The position numbers were made by a program, and so were the translations under genes. A model generated the notes under the pieces. That model searched no databases. It was not told the origin of the DNA and worked only from the letters and a program-made list of their open reading frames with translations. Shown one piece after another: positions 35,201 through 49,167 of a stretch of DNA of 64,000 bases. Where the stretch lies: contig OZ059899.1 in NCBI GenBank assembly GCA_964057225.1, positions 1,116,001 through 1,180,000 of the forward strand. Direction: 5' to 3'. This DNA is from Auanema rhodensis. Lineage: Eukaryota; Nematoda; Chromadorea; Rhabditida; Rhabditidae. Each line of letters opens with the position of its first letter. Position 1 is the stretch's first letter.

Positions 35201-38200
35201 GAAAAATGATGCATTAGTGTATGTTGAGTTTCCATGTACACTCAACATTGCTTCCAAAAACATTTTGACAAAAATTTTTTCGAAAAATTTCAAAATAATT
35301 TAGCGAAAAGTAGATGTTTTTAGATTCCTTTTTTTAAGGCAAAGACGATGAACAATGTTATTCAACGAAAAAATTAATTCTTCAGGGTGAAAATCGAGGA
35401 TATAAGTGTGAACTTATATCAGTTGATATCTCGGTGCATTTTTAAGCTAGCGCAAATCTGATAACACAGATCGACGCAGCTTAAAAATCCGCATCGAATG
35501 CACTATACTACATTGAGAAACGCTTAATACACAAATTAGTTATGATCGTTTGAAAAATGATGCATTAGTGTATGTTGAGTTTCCATGTACACTCAACATT
35601 GCTTCCAAAAACATTTTGACAAAAATTTTTTCGAAAAATTTCAAAATAATTTAGCAAAAAGTAGATGTTTTTAGATTCCATTTTTCAAGGCAAAGACGAT
35701 AGACAATGTTATTCAACGAAAAAATTAATTCTTCAGGGTGAAAATCGAGGATATAAGTGTGAACTTATATCAGTTGATATCTCGGTGCATTTTTAAGCTA
35801 GCGCAAATCTGATAACACAGATCGACGCAGCTTAAAAATCCGCATCGAATGCACTATACTACATTGAGAAACGCTTAATACACGAATTAGTTATGATCGT
35901 TTGAAAAATGATGCATTAGTGTATGTTGAGTTTCCATGTACACTCAACATTGCTTCCAAACACATTTTGACAAAAATTTTTTCGAAAAATTTCAAAATAA
36001 TTTAGCAGAATGTAGATGTTTTTAGATTCCTTTTTTTAAGGCAAAGACGATGGACAATGTTATTCAACGAAAAAATTAATTCTTCAGGGTGAAAATCGAG
36101 GATATAAGTGTGAACTTATGTCAGTTGATATCTCGGTGCATTTTTAAGCTAGCGCAAATCTGATAACACAGATCGACGCAGCTTAAAAATCCGCATCGAA
36201 TGCACTATACTACATTAAGAAACGCTTAATACACAAATTAGTTATGATCGTTTGAAAAATGATGCATTAGTGTATGTTGAGTTTCCATGTACACTCAACA
36301 TTGCTTCCAAAAACATTTTGACAAAAATTTTTTCGAAAAATTTCAAAATAATTTAGCAAAATGTAGATGTTTTTAGATTCCTTTTTTTAAGGCAAAGACG
36401 ATGGACAATGTTATTCAACGAAAAAATTAATTCTTCAGGGTGAAAATCGAGGATATAAGTGTGAACTTATATCAGTTGATATCTCGGTGCATTTTTAAGC
36501 TAGCGCAAATCTGATAACACAGATCGACGCAGCTTAAAAATCCGCATCGAATGCACTATACTACATTGAGAAACGCTTAATACACAAATTAGTTATGATC
36601 GTTTGAAAAATGATGCATTAGTGTATGTTGAGTTTCCATGTACACTCAACATTGCTTCCAAAAACATTTTGACAAAAATTTTTTCGAAAAATTTCAAAAT
36701 AATTTAGCAAAAAGTAGATGTTTTTAGATTCCATTTTTCAAGGCAAAGACAATAGACAATGTTATTCAACGAAAAAATTAATTCTTCAGGGTGAAAATCG
36801 AGGATATAAGTGTGAACTTATATCAGTTGATATCTCGGTGCATTTTTAAGCTAGCGCAAATCTGATAACACAGATCGACGCAGCTTAAAAATCCGCATCG
36901 AATGCACTATACTACATCAAGAAACGCTTGATACAAAAATTAGTTATGATCGTTTGAAAAATGATGCATTAGTGTATGTTGAGTTTCCATGTACACTCAA
37001 CATTGCTTCCAAAAACATTTTGACAAAAATTTTTTCGAAAAATTTCGAAATAATTTAGCAAAAAGTAGATGTTTTTAGATTCCATTTTTCAAGGCAAAGA
37101 CGATAGACAATGTTATTCAACGAAAAAATTAATTCTTCAGGGTGAAAATCGAGAATATAAGTGTGAACTTATATCAGTTGATATCTCGGTGCATTTTTAA
37201 GCTAGCGCAAATCTGATAACACAGATCGACGCAGCTTAAAAATCCGCATCGAATGCACTATACTACATCAAGAAACGCTTGATACAAAAATTAGTTATGA
37301 TCGTTTGAAAAATGATGCATTAGTGTATGTTGAGTTTCCATGTACACTCAACATTGCTTCCAAAAACATTTTGACAAAAATTTTTTCGAAAAATTTCAAA
37401 ATAATTTAGCGAAAAGTAGATGTTTTTAGATTCCTTTTTTTAAGGCAAAGACGATGAACAATGTTATTCAACGAAAAAATTAATTCTTCAGGGTGAAAAT
37501 CGAGGATATAAGTGTGAACTTATATCAGTTGATATCTCGGTGCATTTTTAAGCTAGCGCAAATCTGATAACACAGATCGACGCAGCTTAAAAATCCGCAT
37601 CGAATGCACTATACTACATTGAGAAACGCTTAATACACAAATTAGTTATGATCGTTTGAAAAATGATGCATTAGTGTATGTTGAGTTTCCATGTACACTC
37701 AACATTGCTTCCAAAAACATTTTGACAAAAATTTTTTCGAAAAATTTCAAAATAATTTAGCAAAAAGTAGATGTTTTTAGATTCCATTTTTCAAGGCAAA
37801 GACGATAGACAATGTTATTCAACGAAAAAATTAATTCTTCAGGGTGAAAATCGAGGATATAAGTGTGAACTTATATCAGTTGATATCTCGGTGCATTTTT
37901 AAGCTAGCGCAAATCTGATAACACAGATCGACGCAGCTTAAAAATCCGCATCGAATGCACTATACTACATTGAGAAACGCTTAATACACGAATTAGTTAT
38001 GATCGTTTGAAAAATGATGCATTAGTGTATGTTGAGTTTCCATGTACACTCAACATTGCTTCCAAACACATTTTGACAAAAATTTTTTCGAAAAATTTCA
38101 AAATAATTTAGCAAAATGTAGATGTTTTTAGATTCCTTTTTTTAAGGCAAAGACGATGGACAATGTTATTCAACGAAAAAATTAATTCTTCAGGGTGAAA

Positions 38201-38800
38201 ATCGAGGATATAAGTGTGAACTTATGTCAGTTGATATCTCGGTGCATTTTTAAGCTAGCGCAAATCTGATAACACAGATCGACGCAGCTTAAAAATCCGC
38301 ATCGAATGCACTATACTACATTAAGAAACGCTTAATACACAAATTAGTTATGATCGTTTGAAAAATGATGCATTAGTGTATGTTGAGTTTCCATGTACAC
38401 TCAACATTGCTTCCAAAAACATTTTGACAAAAATTTTTTCGAAAAATTTCAAAATAATTTAGCAAAAAGTAGATGTTTTTAGATTCCATTTTTCAAGGCA
38501 AAGACGATAGACAATGTTATTCAACGAAAAAATTAATTCTTCAGGGTGAAAATCGAGGATATAAGTGTGAACTTATATCAGTTGATATCTCGGTGCATTT
38601 TTAAGCTAGCGCAAATCTGATAACACAGATCGACGCAGCTTAAAAATCCGCATCGAATGCACTATACTACATTGAGAAACGCTTAATACACAAATTAGTT
38701 ATGATCGTTTGAAAAATGATGCATTAGTGTATGTTGAGTTTCCATGTACACTCAACATTGCTTCCAAACACATTTTGACAAAAATTTTTTCGAAAAATTT
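32201..38800 (+). repeat. 2,106-bp (6-monomer) higher-order repeat, about three copies
   Basis: Private markers recur with exact 2,106-bp spacing: gacaatagac at 32536, 34642 and 36748; tttcgaaataat at 32831, 34937 and 37043; gacgatgaac at 35344 and 37450; atacacgaattag at 35878 and 37984. The first unit differs internally: atacacgaattag is at 33421, one monomer closer to its tttcgaaataat marker than in the other units, and its gacgatgaac copy is missing. The last two units are the most alike; agcagaatg near 36004 is a private change of the second. This is the longest regular higher-order pattern I found in the window. Confidence 0.85.
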
Positions 38801-41800
38801 CAAAATAATTTAGCAAAATGTAGATGTTTTTAGATTCCTTTTTTTAAGGCAAAGACGATGGACAATGTTATTCAACGAAAAAATTAATTCTTCAGGGTGA
38901 AAATCGAGGATATAAGTGTGAACTTATATCAGTTGATATCTCGGTGCATTTTTAAGCTAGCGCAAATCTGATAACACAGATCGACGCAGCTTAAAAATCC
39001 GCATCGAATGCACTATACTACATTGAGAAACGCTTAATACACAAATTAGTTATGATCGTTTGAAAAATGATGCATTAGTGTATGTTGAGTTTCCATGTAC
39101 ACTCAACATTGCTTCCAAAAACATTTTGACAAAAATTTTTTCGAAAAATTTCAAAATAATTTAGCAAAAAGTAGATGTTTTTAGATTCCATTTTTCAAGG
39201 CAAAGACGATAGACAATGTTATTCAACGAAAAAATTAATTCTTCAGGGTGAAAATCGAGGATATAAGTGTGAACTTATATCAGTTGATATCTCGGTGCAT
39301 TTTTAAGCTAGCGCAAATCTGATAACACAGATCGACGCAGCTTAAAAATCCGCATCGAATGCACTATACTACATTAAGAAACGCTTAATACACAAATTAG
39401 TTATGATCGTTTGAAAAATGATGCATTAGTGTATGTTGAGTTTCCATGTACACACAACATTGCTTCCAAAAACATTTTGACAAAAATTTTTTCGAAAAAT
39501 TTCAAAATAATTTAGCAAAAAGTAGATGTTTTTAGATTCCTTTTCTTAAGGCAAAGACGATGGACAATGTTATTCGACGAAAAAATTAATTCTTCAGGGT
39601 GAAAATCGAGGATATAAGTGTGAACTTATATCAGTTGATATCTCGGTGCATTTTTAAGCTAGCGCAAATCTGATAACACAGATCGACGCAGCTTAAAAAT
39701 CCGCATCGAATGCACTATACTACATTGAGAAACGCTTAATACACAAATTAGTTATGATCGTTTGAAAAATGATGCATTAGTGTATGTTGAGTTTCCATGT
39801 ACACTCAACATTGCTTCCAAACACATTTTGACAAAAATTTTTTCGAAAAATTTCAAAATAATTTAGCAAAATGTAGATGTTTTTAGATTCCTTTTTTTAA
39901 GGCAAAGACGATGGACAATGTTATTCAACGAAAAAATTAATTCTTCAGGGTGAAAATCGAGGATATAAGTGTGAACTTATATCAGTTGATATCTCGGTGC
40001 ATTTTTAAGCTAGCGCAAATCTGATAACACAGATCGACGCAGCTTAAAAATCCGCATCGAATGCACTATACTACATTGAGAAACGCTTAATACACAAATT
40101 AGTTATGATCGTTTGAAAAATGATGCATTAGTGTATGTTGAGTTTCCATGTACACTCAACATTGCTTCCAAACACATTTTGACAAAAATTTTTTCGAAAA
40201 ATTTCAAAATAATTTAGCAAAATGTAGATGTTTTTAGATTCCTTTTTTTAAGGCAAAGACGATGGACAATGTTATTCAACGAAAAAATTAATTCTTCAGG
40301 GTGAAAATCGAGGATATAAGTGTGAACTTATATCAGTTGATATCTCGGTGCATTTTTAAGCTAGCGCAAATCTGATAACACAGATCGACGCAGCTTAAAA
40401 ATCCGCATCGAATGCACTATACTACATTGAGAAACGCTTAATACACAAATTAGTTATGATCGTTTGAAAAATGATGCATTAGTGTATGTTGAGTTTCCAT
40501 GTACACTCAACATTGCTTCCAAAAACATTTTGACAAAAATTTTTTCGAAAAATTTCAAAATAATTTAGCAAAAAGTAGATGTTTTTAGATTCCATTTTTC
40601 AAGGCAAAGACGATAGACAATGTTATTCAACAAAAAAATTAATTCTTCAGGGTGAAAATCGAGGATATAAGTGTGAACTTATATCAGTTGATATCTCGGT
40701 GCATTTTTAAGTTAGCGCAAATCTGATAACACAGATCGACGCAGCTTAAAAATCCGCATCGAATGCACTATACTACATTGAGAAACGCTTAATACACAAA
40801 TTAGTTATGATCGTTTGAAAAATGATGCATTAGTGTATGTTGAGTTTCCATGTACACTCAACATTGCTTCCAAACACATTTTGACAAAAATTTTTTCGAA
40901 AAATTTCAAAATAATTTAGCAAAATGTAGATGTTTTTAGATTCCTTTTTTTAAGGCAAAGACGATGGACAATGTTATTCAACGAAAAAATTAATTCTTCA
41001 GGGTGAAAATCGAGGATATAAGTGTGAACTTATATCAGTTGATATCTCGGTGCATTTTTAAGCTAGCGCAAATCTGATAACACAGATCGACGCAGCTTAA
41101 AAATCCGCATCGAATGCACTATACTACATTGAGAAACGCTTAATACACAAATTAGTTATGATCGTTTGAAAAATGATGCATTAGTGTATGTTGAGTTTCC
41201 ATGTACACTCAACATTGCTTCCAAAAACATTTTGACAAAAATTTTTTCGAAAAATTTCAAAATAATTTAGCAAAAAGTAGATGTTTTTAGATTCCATTTT
41301 TCAAGGCAAAGACGATAGACAATGTTATTCAACGAAAAAATTAATTCTTCAGGGTGAAAATCGAGGATATAAGTGTGAACTTATATCAGTTGATATCTCG
41401 GTGCATTTTTAAGTTAGCGCAAATCTGATAACACAGATCGACGCAGCTTAAAAATCCGCATCGAATGCACTATACTACATTAAGAAACGCTTAATACACA
41501 AATTAGTTATGATCGTTTGAAAAATGATGCATTAGTGTATGTTGAGTTTCCATGTACACTCAACATTGCTTCCAAACACATTTTGACAAAAATTTTTTCG
41601 AAAAATTTCAAAATAATTTAGCAAAATGTAGATGTTTTTAGATTCCTTTTTTTAAGGCAAAGACGATGGACAATGTTATTCAACGAAAAAATTAATTCTT
41701 CAGGGTGAAAATCGAGGATATAAGTGTGAACTTATATCAGTTGATATCTCGGTGCATTTTTAAGCTAGCGCAAATCTGATAACACAGATCGACGCAGCTT

Positions 41801-43000
41801 AAAAATCCGCATCGAATGCACTATACTACATTGAGAAACGCTTAATACACAAATTAGTTATGATCGTTTGAAAAATGATGCATTAGTGTATGTTGAGTTT
41901 CCATGTACACTCAACATTGCTTCCAAAAACATTTTGACAAAAATTTTTTCGAAAAATTTCAAAATAATTTAGCAAAAAGTAGATGTTTTTAGATTTCTTT
42001 TCTTAAGGCAAAGACGATGGACAATGTTATTCGACGAAAAAATTAATTCTTCAGGGTGAAAATCGAGGATATAAGTGTGAACTTATATCAGTTGATATCT
42101 CGGTGCATTTTTAAGCTAGCGCAAATCTGATAACACAGATCGACGCAGCTTAAAAATCCGCATCGAATGCACTATACTACATTGAGAAACGCTTAATACA
42201 CAAATTAGTTATGATCGTTTGAAAAATGATGCATTAGTGTATGTTGAGTTTCCATGTACACTCAACATTGCTTCCAAACACATTTTGACAAAAATTTTTT
42301 CGAAAAATTTCAAAATAATTTAGCAAAATGTAGATGTTTTTAGATTCCTTTTTTTAAGGCAAAGACGATGGACAATGTTATTCAACGAAAAAATTAATTC
42401 TTCAGGGTGAAAATCGAGGATATAAGTGTGAACTTATATCAGTTGATATCTCGGTGCATTTTTAAGCTAGCGCAAATCTGATAACACAGATCGACGCAGC
42501 TTAAAAATCCGCATCGAATGCACTATACTACATTGAGAAACGCTTAATACACAAATTAGTTATGATCGTTTGAAAAATGATGCATTAGTGTATGTTGAGT
42601 TTCCATGTACACTCAACATTGCTTCCAAAAACATTTTGACAAAAATTTTTTCGAAAAATTTCAAAATAATTTAGCAAAAAGTAGATGTTTTTAGATTCCA
42701 TTTTTCAAGGCAAAGACGATAGACAATGTTATTCAACGAAAAAATTAATTCTTCAGGGTGAAAATCGAGGATATAAGTGTGAACTTATATCAGTTGATAT
42801 CTCGGTGCATTTTTAAGTTAGCGCAAATCTGATAACACAGATCGACGCAGCTTAAAAATCCGCATCGAATGCACTATACTACATTAAGAAACGCTTAATA
42901 CACAAATTAGTTATGATCGTTTGAAAAATGATGCATTAGTGTATGTTGAGTTTCCATGTACACTCAACATTGCTTCCAAACACATTTTGACAAAAATTTT
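38801..43000 (+). repeat. Mostly dimeric alternation of two monomer types
   Basis: Type A has aaacacattttg, aaaatgtag, ttccttttttt and gatggac. Type B has aaaacattttg, aaaagtag, ttccatttttc and gatagac. The acacattttg marker occurs at 38768, 39821, 40172, 40874, 41576, 42278 and 42980, so from 40172 on it returns every 702 bp. Changes specific to type B copies, such as aagttagcgc (40710, 41412, 42816), recur at two- and four-monomer intervals. One A/B slot is filled by a gatttcttttcttaagg copy near 41994. Confidence 0.8.
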
Positions 43001-45350
43001 TTCGAAAAATTTCAAAATAATTTAGCAAAATGTAGATGTTTTTAGATTCCTTTTTTTAAGGCAAAGACGATGGACAATGTTATTCAACGAAAAAATTAAT
43101 TCTTCAGGGTGAAAATCGAGGATATAAGTGTGAACTTATATCAGTTGATATCTCGGTGCATTTTTAAGCTAGCGCAAATCTGATAACACAGATCGACGCA
43201 GCTTAAAAATCCGCATCGAATGCACTATACTACATTGAGAAACGCTTAATACACAAATTAGTTATGATCGTTTGAAAAATGATGCATTAGTGTATGTTGA
43301 GTTTCCATGTACACTCAACATTGCTTCCAAAAACATTTTGACAAAAATTTTTTCGAAAAATTTCAAAATAATTTAGCAAAAAGTAGATGTTTTTAGATTC
43401 CATTTTTCAAGGCAAAGACGATAGACAATGTTATTCAACGAAAAAATTAATTCTTCAGGGTGAAAATCGAGGATATAAGTGTGAACTTATATCAGTTGAT
43501 ATCTCGGTGCATTTTTAAGCTAGCGCAAATCTGATAACACAGATCGACGCAGCTTAAAAATCCGCATCGAATGCACTATACTACATTAAGAAACGCTTAA
43601 TACACAAATTAGTTATGATCGTTTGAAAAATGATGCATTAGTGTATGTTGAGTTTCCATGTACACACAACATTGCTTCCAAAAACATTTTGACAAAAATT
43701 TTTTCGAAAAATTTCAAAATAATTTAGCAAAAAGTAGATGTTTTTAGATTCCTTTTCTTAAGGCAAAGACGATGGACAATGTTATTCGACGAAAAAATTA
43801 ATTCTTCAGGGTGAAAATCGAGGACATAAGTGTGAACTTATATCAGTTGATATCTCGGTGCATTTTTAAGCTAGCGCAAATCTGATAACACAGATCGACG
43901 CAGCTTAAAAATCCGCATCGAATGCACTATACTACATCAAGAAACGCTTGATACAAAAATTAGTTATGATCGTTTGAAAAATGATGCATTAGTGTATGTT
44001 GAGTTTCCATGTACACACAACATTGCTTCCAAAAACATTTTGACAAAAATTTTTTCGAAAAATTTCAAAATAATTTAGCAAAAAGTAGATGTTTTTAGAT
44101 TCCTTTTCTTAAGGCAAAGACGATGGACAATGTTATTCGACGAAAAAATTAATTCTTCAGGGTGAAAATCGAGGACATAAGTGTGAACTTATATCAGTTG
44201 ATATCTCGGTGCATTTTTAAGCTAGCGCAAATCTGATAACACAGATCGACGCAGCTTAAAAATCCGCATCGAATGCACTATACTACATCAAGAAACGCTT
44301 GATACAAAAATTAGTTATGATCGTTTGAAAAATGATGCATTAGTGTATGTTGAGTTTCCATGTACACTCAACATTGCTTCCAAAAACATTTTGACAAAAA
44401 TTTTTTCGAAAAATTTCAAAATAATTTAGCAAAAAGTAGATGTTTTTAGATTCCATTTTTCAAGGCAAAGACGATAGACAATGTTATTCAACGAAAAAAT
44501 TAATTCTTCAGGGTGAAAATCGAGGATATAAGTGTGAACTTATATCAGTTGATATCTCGGTGCATTTTTAAGCTACCGCAAATCTGATAACACAGATCGA
44601 CGCAGCTTAAAAATCCGCATCGAATGCACTATACTACATTGAGAAACGCTTAATACAAAAATTAGTTATGATCGTTTGAAAAATGATGCATTAGTGTATG
44701 TTGAGTTTCCATGTACACTCAACATTGCTTCCAAAAACATTTTGACAAAAATTTTTTCGAAAAATTTCAAAATAATTTAGCAAAAAGTAGATGTTTTTAG
44801 ATTCCATTTTTCAAGGCAAAGACGATAGACAATGTTATTCAACGAAAAAATTAATTCTTCAGGGTGAAAATCGAGGATATAAGTGTGAACTTATATCAGT
44901 TGATATCTCGGTGCATTTTTAAGCTAGCGCAAATCTGATAACACAGATCGACGCAGCTTAAAAATCCGCATCGAATGCACTATACTACATCAAGAAACGC
45001 TTGATACAAAAATTAGTTATGATCGTTTGAAAAATGATGCATTAGTGTATGTTGAGTTTCCATGTACACACAACATTGCTTCCAAAAACATTTTGACAAA
45101 AATTTTTTCGAAAAATTTCAAAATAATTTAGCAAAAAGTAGATGTTTTTAGATTCCTTTTCTTAAGGCAAAGACGATGGACAATGTTATTCGACGAAAAA
45201 ATTAATTCTTCAGGGTGAAAATCGAGGACATAAGTGTGAACTTATATCAGTTGATATCTCGGTGCATTTTTAAGCTAGCGCAAATCTGATAACACAGATC
45301 GACGCAGCTTAAAAATCCGCATCGAATGCACTATACTACATCAAGAAACG
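42850..45350 (+). repeat. ~2.5-kb block, left copy (partner 49168-51668)
   Basis: Markers recur 6,318 bp (18 monomers) apart: acacattttg 42980 and 49298; aggacataag 43821/50139, 44172/50490 and 45225/51543; gctaccgc 44572 and 50890. Within the block the aggacataag copies come as an adjacent pair and then one three monomers later. A difference is tacacacaac near 45066 against tacactcaac near 51384. Confidence 0.8.
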
Positions 45351-46799
45351 CTTGATACAAAAATTAGTTATGATCGTTTGAAAAATGATGCATTAGTGTA
45401 TGTTGAGTTTCCATGTACACTCAACATTGCTTCCAAAAACATTTTGACAAAAATTTTTTCGAAAAATTTCAAAATAATTTAGCAAAAAGTAGATGTTTTT
45501 AGATTCCATTTTTCAAGGCAAAGACGATAGACAATGTTATTCAACGAAAAAATTAATTCTTCAGGGTGAAAATCGAGGATATAAGTGTGAACTTATATCA
45601 GTTGATATCTCGGTGCATTTTTAAGCTACCGCAAATCTGATAACACAGATCGACGCAGCTTAAAAATCCGCATCGAATGCACTATACTACATTGAGAAAC
45701 GCTTAATACAAAAATTAGTTATGATCGTTTGAAAAATGATGCATTAGTGTATGTTGAGTTTCCATGTACACTCAACATTGCTTCCAAAAACATTTTGACA
45801 AAAATTTTTTCGAAAAATTTCAAAATAATTTAGCAAAAAGTAGATGTTTTTAGATTCCATTTTTCAAGGCAAAGACGATAGACAATGTTATTCAACGAAA
45901 AAATTAATTCTTCAGGGTGAAAATCGAGGATATAAGTGTGAACTTATATCAGTTGATATCTCGGTGCATTTTTAAGCTAGCGCAAATCTGATAACACAGA
46001 TCGACGCAGCTTAAAAATCCGCATCGAATGCACTATACTACATCAAGAAACGCTTGATACAAAAATTAGTTATGATCGTTTGAAAAATGATGCATTAGTG
46101 TATGTTGAGTTTCCATGTACACTCAACATTGCTTCCAAAAACATTTTGACAAAAATTTTTTCGAAAAATTTCAAAATAATTTAGCAAAAAGTAGATGTTT
46201 TTAGATTCCTTTTCTTAAGGCAAAGACGATGGACAATGTTATTCGACGAAAAAATTAATTCTTCAGGGTGAAAATCGAGGACATAAGTGTGAACTTATAT
46301 CAGTTGATATCTCGGTGCATTTTTAAGCTAGCGCAAATCTGATAACACAGATCGACGCAGCTTAAAAATCCGCATCGAATGCACTATACTACATCAAGAA
46401 ACGCTTGATACAAAAATTAGTTATGATCGTTTGAAAAATGATGCATTAGTGTATGTTGAGTTTCCATGTACACACAACATTGCTTCCAAAAACATTTTGA
46501 CAAAAATTTTTTCGAAAAATTTCAAAATAATTTAGCAAAAAGTAGATGTTTTTAGATTCCATTTTTCAAGGCAAAGACGATAGACAATGTTATTCAACGA
46601 AAAAATTAATTCTTCAGGGTGAAAATCGAGGATATAAGTGTGAACTTATATCAGTTGATATCTCGGTGCATTTTTAAGCTAGCGCAAATCTGATAACACA
46701 GCTCGTCGCAGCTTAAAAATCCGCATCGAATGCACTATACTACATCAAGAAACGCTTGATACACAAATTAGTTATGATCGTTTGAAAAATGATGCATTA
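45351..46799 (+). repeat. Satellite monomers between repeated blocks
   Basis: About four monomers repeat the local trimer pattern: gctaccgc at 44572 and 45625, and aggacataag at 45225 and 46278, each 1,053 bp apart. A private change, cagctcgtcgcag, lies near 46699. No other content is seen. Confidence 0.6.
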
Positions 46800-48650
46800 G
46801 TGTATGTTGAGTTTCCATGTACACTCAACATTGCTTCCAAAAACATTTTGACAAAAATTTTTTCGAAAAATTTCAAAATAATTTAGCAAAAAGTAGATGT
46901 TTTTAGATTCCATTTTTCAAGGCAAAGACGATAGACAATGTTATTCAACGAAAAAATTAATTCTTCAGGGTGAAAATCGAGGATATAAGTGTGAACTTAT
47001 ATCAGTTGATATCTCGGTGCATTTTTAAGCTACCGCAAATCTGATAACACAGATCGACGCAGCTTAAAAATCCGCATCGAATGCACTATACTACATTGAG
47101 AAACGCTTAATACAAAAATTAGTTATGATCGTTTGAAAAATGATGCATTAGTGTATGTTGAGTTTCCATGTACACTCAACATTGCTTCCAAAAACATTTT
47201 GACAAAAATTTTTTCGAAAAATTTCAAAATAATTTAGCAAAAAGTAGATGTTTTTAGATTCCATTTTTCAAGGCAAAGACGATAGACAATGTTATTCAAC
47301 GAAAAAATTAATTCTTCAGGGTGAAAATCGAGGATATAAGTGTGAACTTATATCAGTTGATATCTCGGTGCATTTTTAAGCTAGCGCAAATCTGATAACA
47401 CAGATCGACGCAGCTTAAAAATACGCATCGAATGCACTATACTACATCGAGAAACGCTTGATACAAAAATTAGTTATGATCGTTTGAAAAATGATGCATT
47501 AGTGTATGTTGAGTTTCCATGTACACTCAACATTGCTTCCAAAAACATTTTGACAAAAATTTTTTCGAAAAATTTCAAAATAATTTAGCAAAAAGTAGAT
47601 GTTTTTAGATTCCATTTTTCAAGGCAAAGACGATAGACAATGTTATTCAACGAAAAAATTAATTCTTCAGGGTGAAAATCGAGAATATAAGTGTGAACTT
47701 ATATCAGTTGATATCTCGGTGCATTTTTAAGCTAGCGCAAATCTGATAACACAGATCGACGCAGCTTAAAAATACGCATCGAATGCACTATACTACATCG
47801 AGAAACGCTTAATACAAAAATTAGTTATGATCGTTTGAAAAATGATGCATTAGTGTATGTTGAGTTTCCATGTACACTCAACATTGCTTCCAAAAACATT
47901 TTGACAAAAATTTTTTCGAAAAATTTCAAAATAATTTAGCAAAAAGTAGATGTTTTTAGATTCCATTTTTCAAGGCAAAGACGATAGACAATGTTATTCA
48001 ACGAAAAAATTAATTCTTCAGGGTGAAAATCGAGAATATAAGTGTGAACTTATATCAGTTGATATCTCGGTGCATTTTTAAGCTAGCGCAAATCTGATAA
48101 CACAGATCGACGCAGCTTAAAAATCCGCATCGAATGCACTATACTACATTGAGAAACGCTTAATACACAAATTAGTTATGATCGTTTGAAAAATGATGCA
48201 TTAGTGTATGTTGAGTTTCCATGTACACTCAACATTGCTTCCAAAAACATTTTGACAAAAATTTTTTCGAAAAATTTCAAAATAATTTAGCAAAAAGTAG
48301 AAGTTTTTAGATTCCTTTTCTTAAGGCAAAGACGATGGACAATGTTATTCGACGAAAAAATTAATTCTTCAGGGTGAAAATCGAGGATATAAGTGTGAAC
48401 TTATATCAGTTGATATCTCGGTGCATTTTTAAGCTAGCGCAAATCTGATAACACAGATCGACGCAGCTTAAAAATCCGCATCGAATGCACTATACTACAT
48501 CAAGAAACGCTTAATACACAAATTAGTTATGATCGTTTGAAAAATGATGCATTAGTGTATGTTGAGTTTCCATGTACAGTCAACATTGCTTCCAAAAACA
48601 TTTTGACAAAAATTTTTTCGAAAAATTTCAAAATAATTTAGCAAAAAGTA
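46800..48650 (+). repeat. ~1.85-kb block, left copy (partner 52065-53915)
   Basis: Markers recur 5,265 bp (15 monomers) apart: gctaccgc 47029 and 52294; aaatacgcatcg 47420/52685 and 47771/53036; tacagtcaac 48575 and 53840. Private changes of this copy include gtagaagtttttag near 48297. The match ends near 48660, where this copy has ttttcttaagg and the partner ccatttttcaagg. Confidence 0.8.
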
Positions 48651-49167
48651 GATGTTTTTAGATTCCTTTTCTTAAGGCAAAGACGATAGACAATGTTATT
48701 CAACGAAAAAATTAATTCTTCAGGGTGAAAATCGAGAATATAAGTGTGAACTTATATCAGTTGATATCTCGGTGCATTTTTAAGCTACCGCAAATCTGAT
48801 AACACAGATCGACGCAGCTTAAAAATCCGCATCGAATGCACTATACTACATTGAGAAACGCTTAATACAAAAATTAGTTATGATCGTTTGAAAAATGATG
48901 CATTAGTGTATGTTGAGTTTCCATGTACACTCAACATTGCTTCCAAAAACATTTTGACAAAAATTTTTTCGAAAAATTTCAGAATAATTTAGCAAAAAGT
49001 AGATGTTTTTAGATTCCATTTTTCAAGGCAAAGACGATAGACAATGTTATTCAACGAAAAAATTAATTCTTCAGGGTGAAAATCGAGGATATAAGTGTGA
49101 ACTTATATCAGTTGATATCTCGGTGCATTTTTAAGCTAGCGCAAATCTGATAACACAGATCGACGCA
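48651..49167 (+). repeat. Satellite monomers between repeated blocks
   Basis: This is one and a half monomers, with gctaccgc at 48784 and ttcagaataattt near 48979. The same pair of markers is seen at 54400 and near 54594, a 16-monomer offset. That suggests another segmental copy joined here. Confidence 0.5.
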
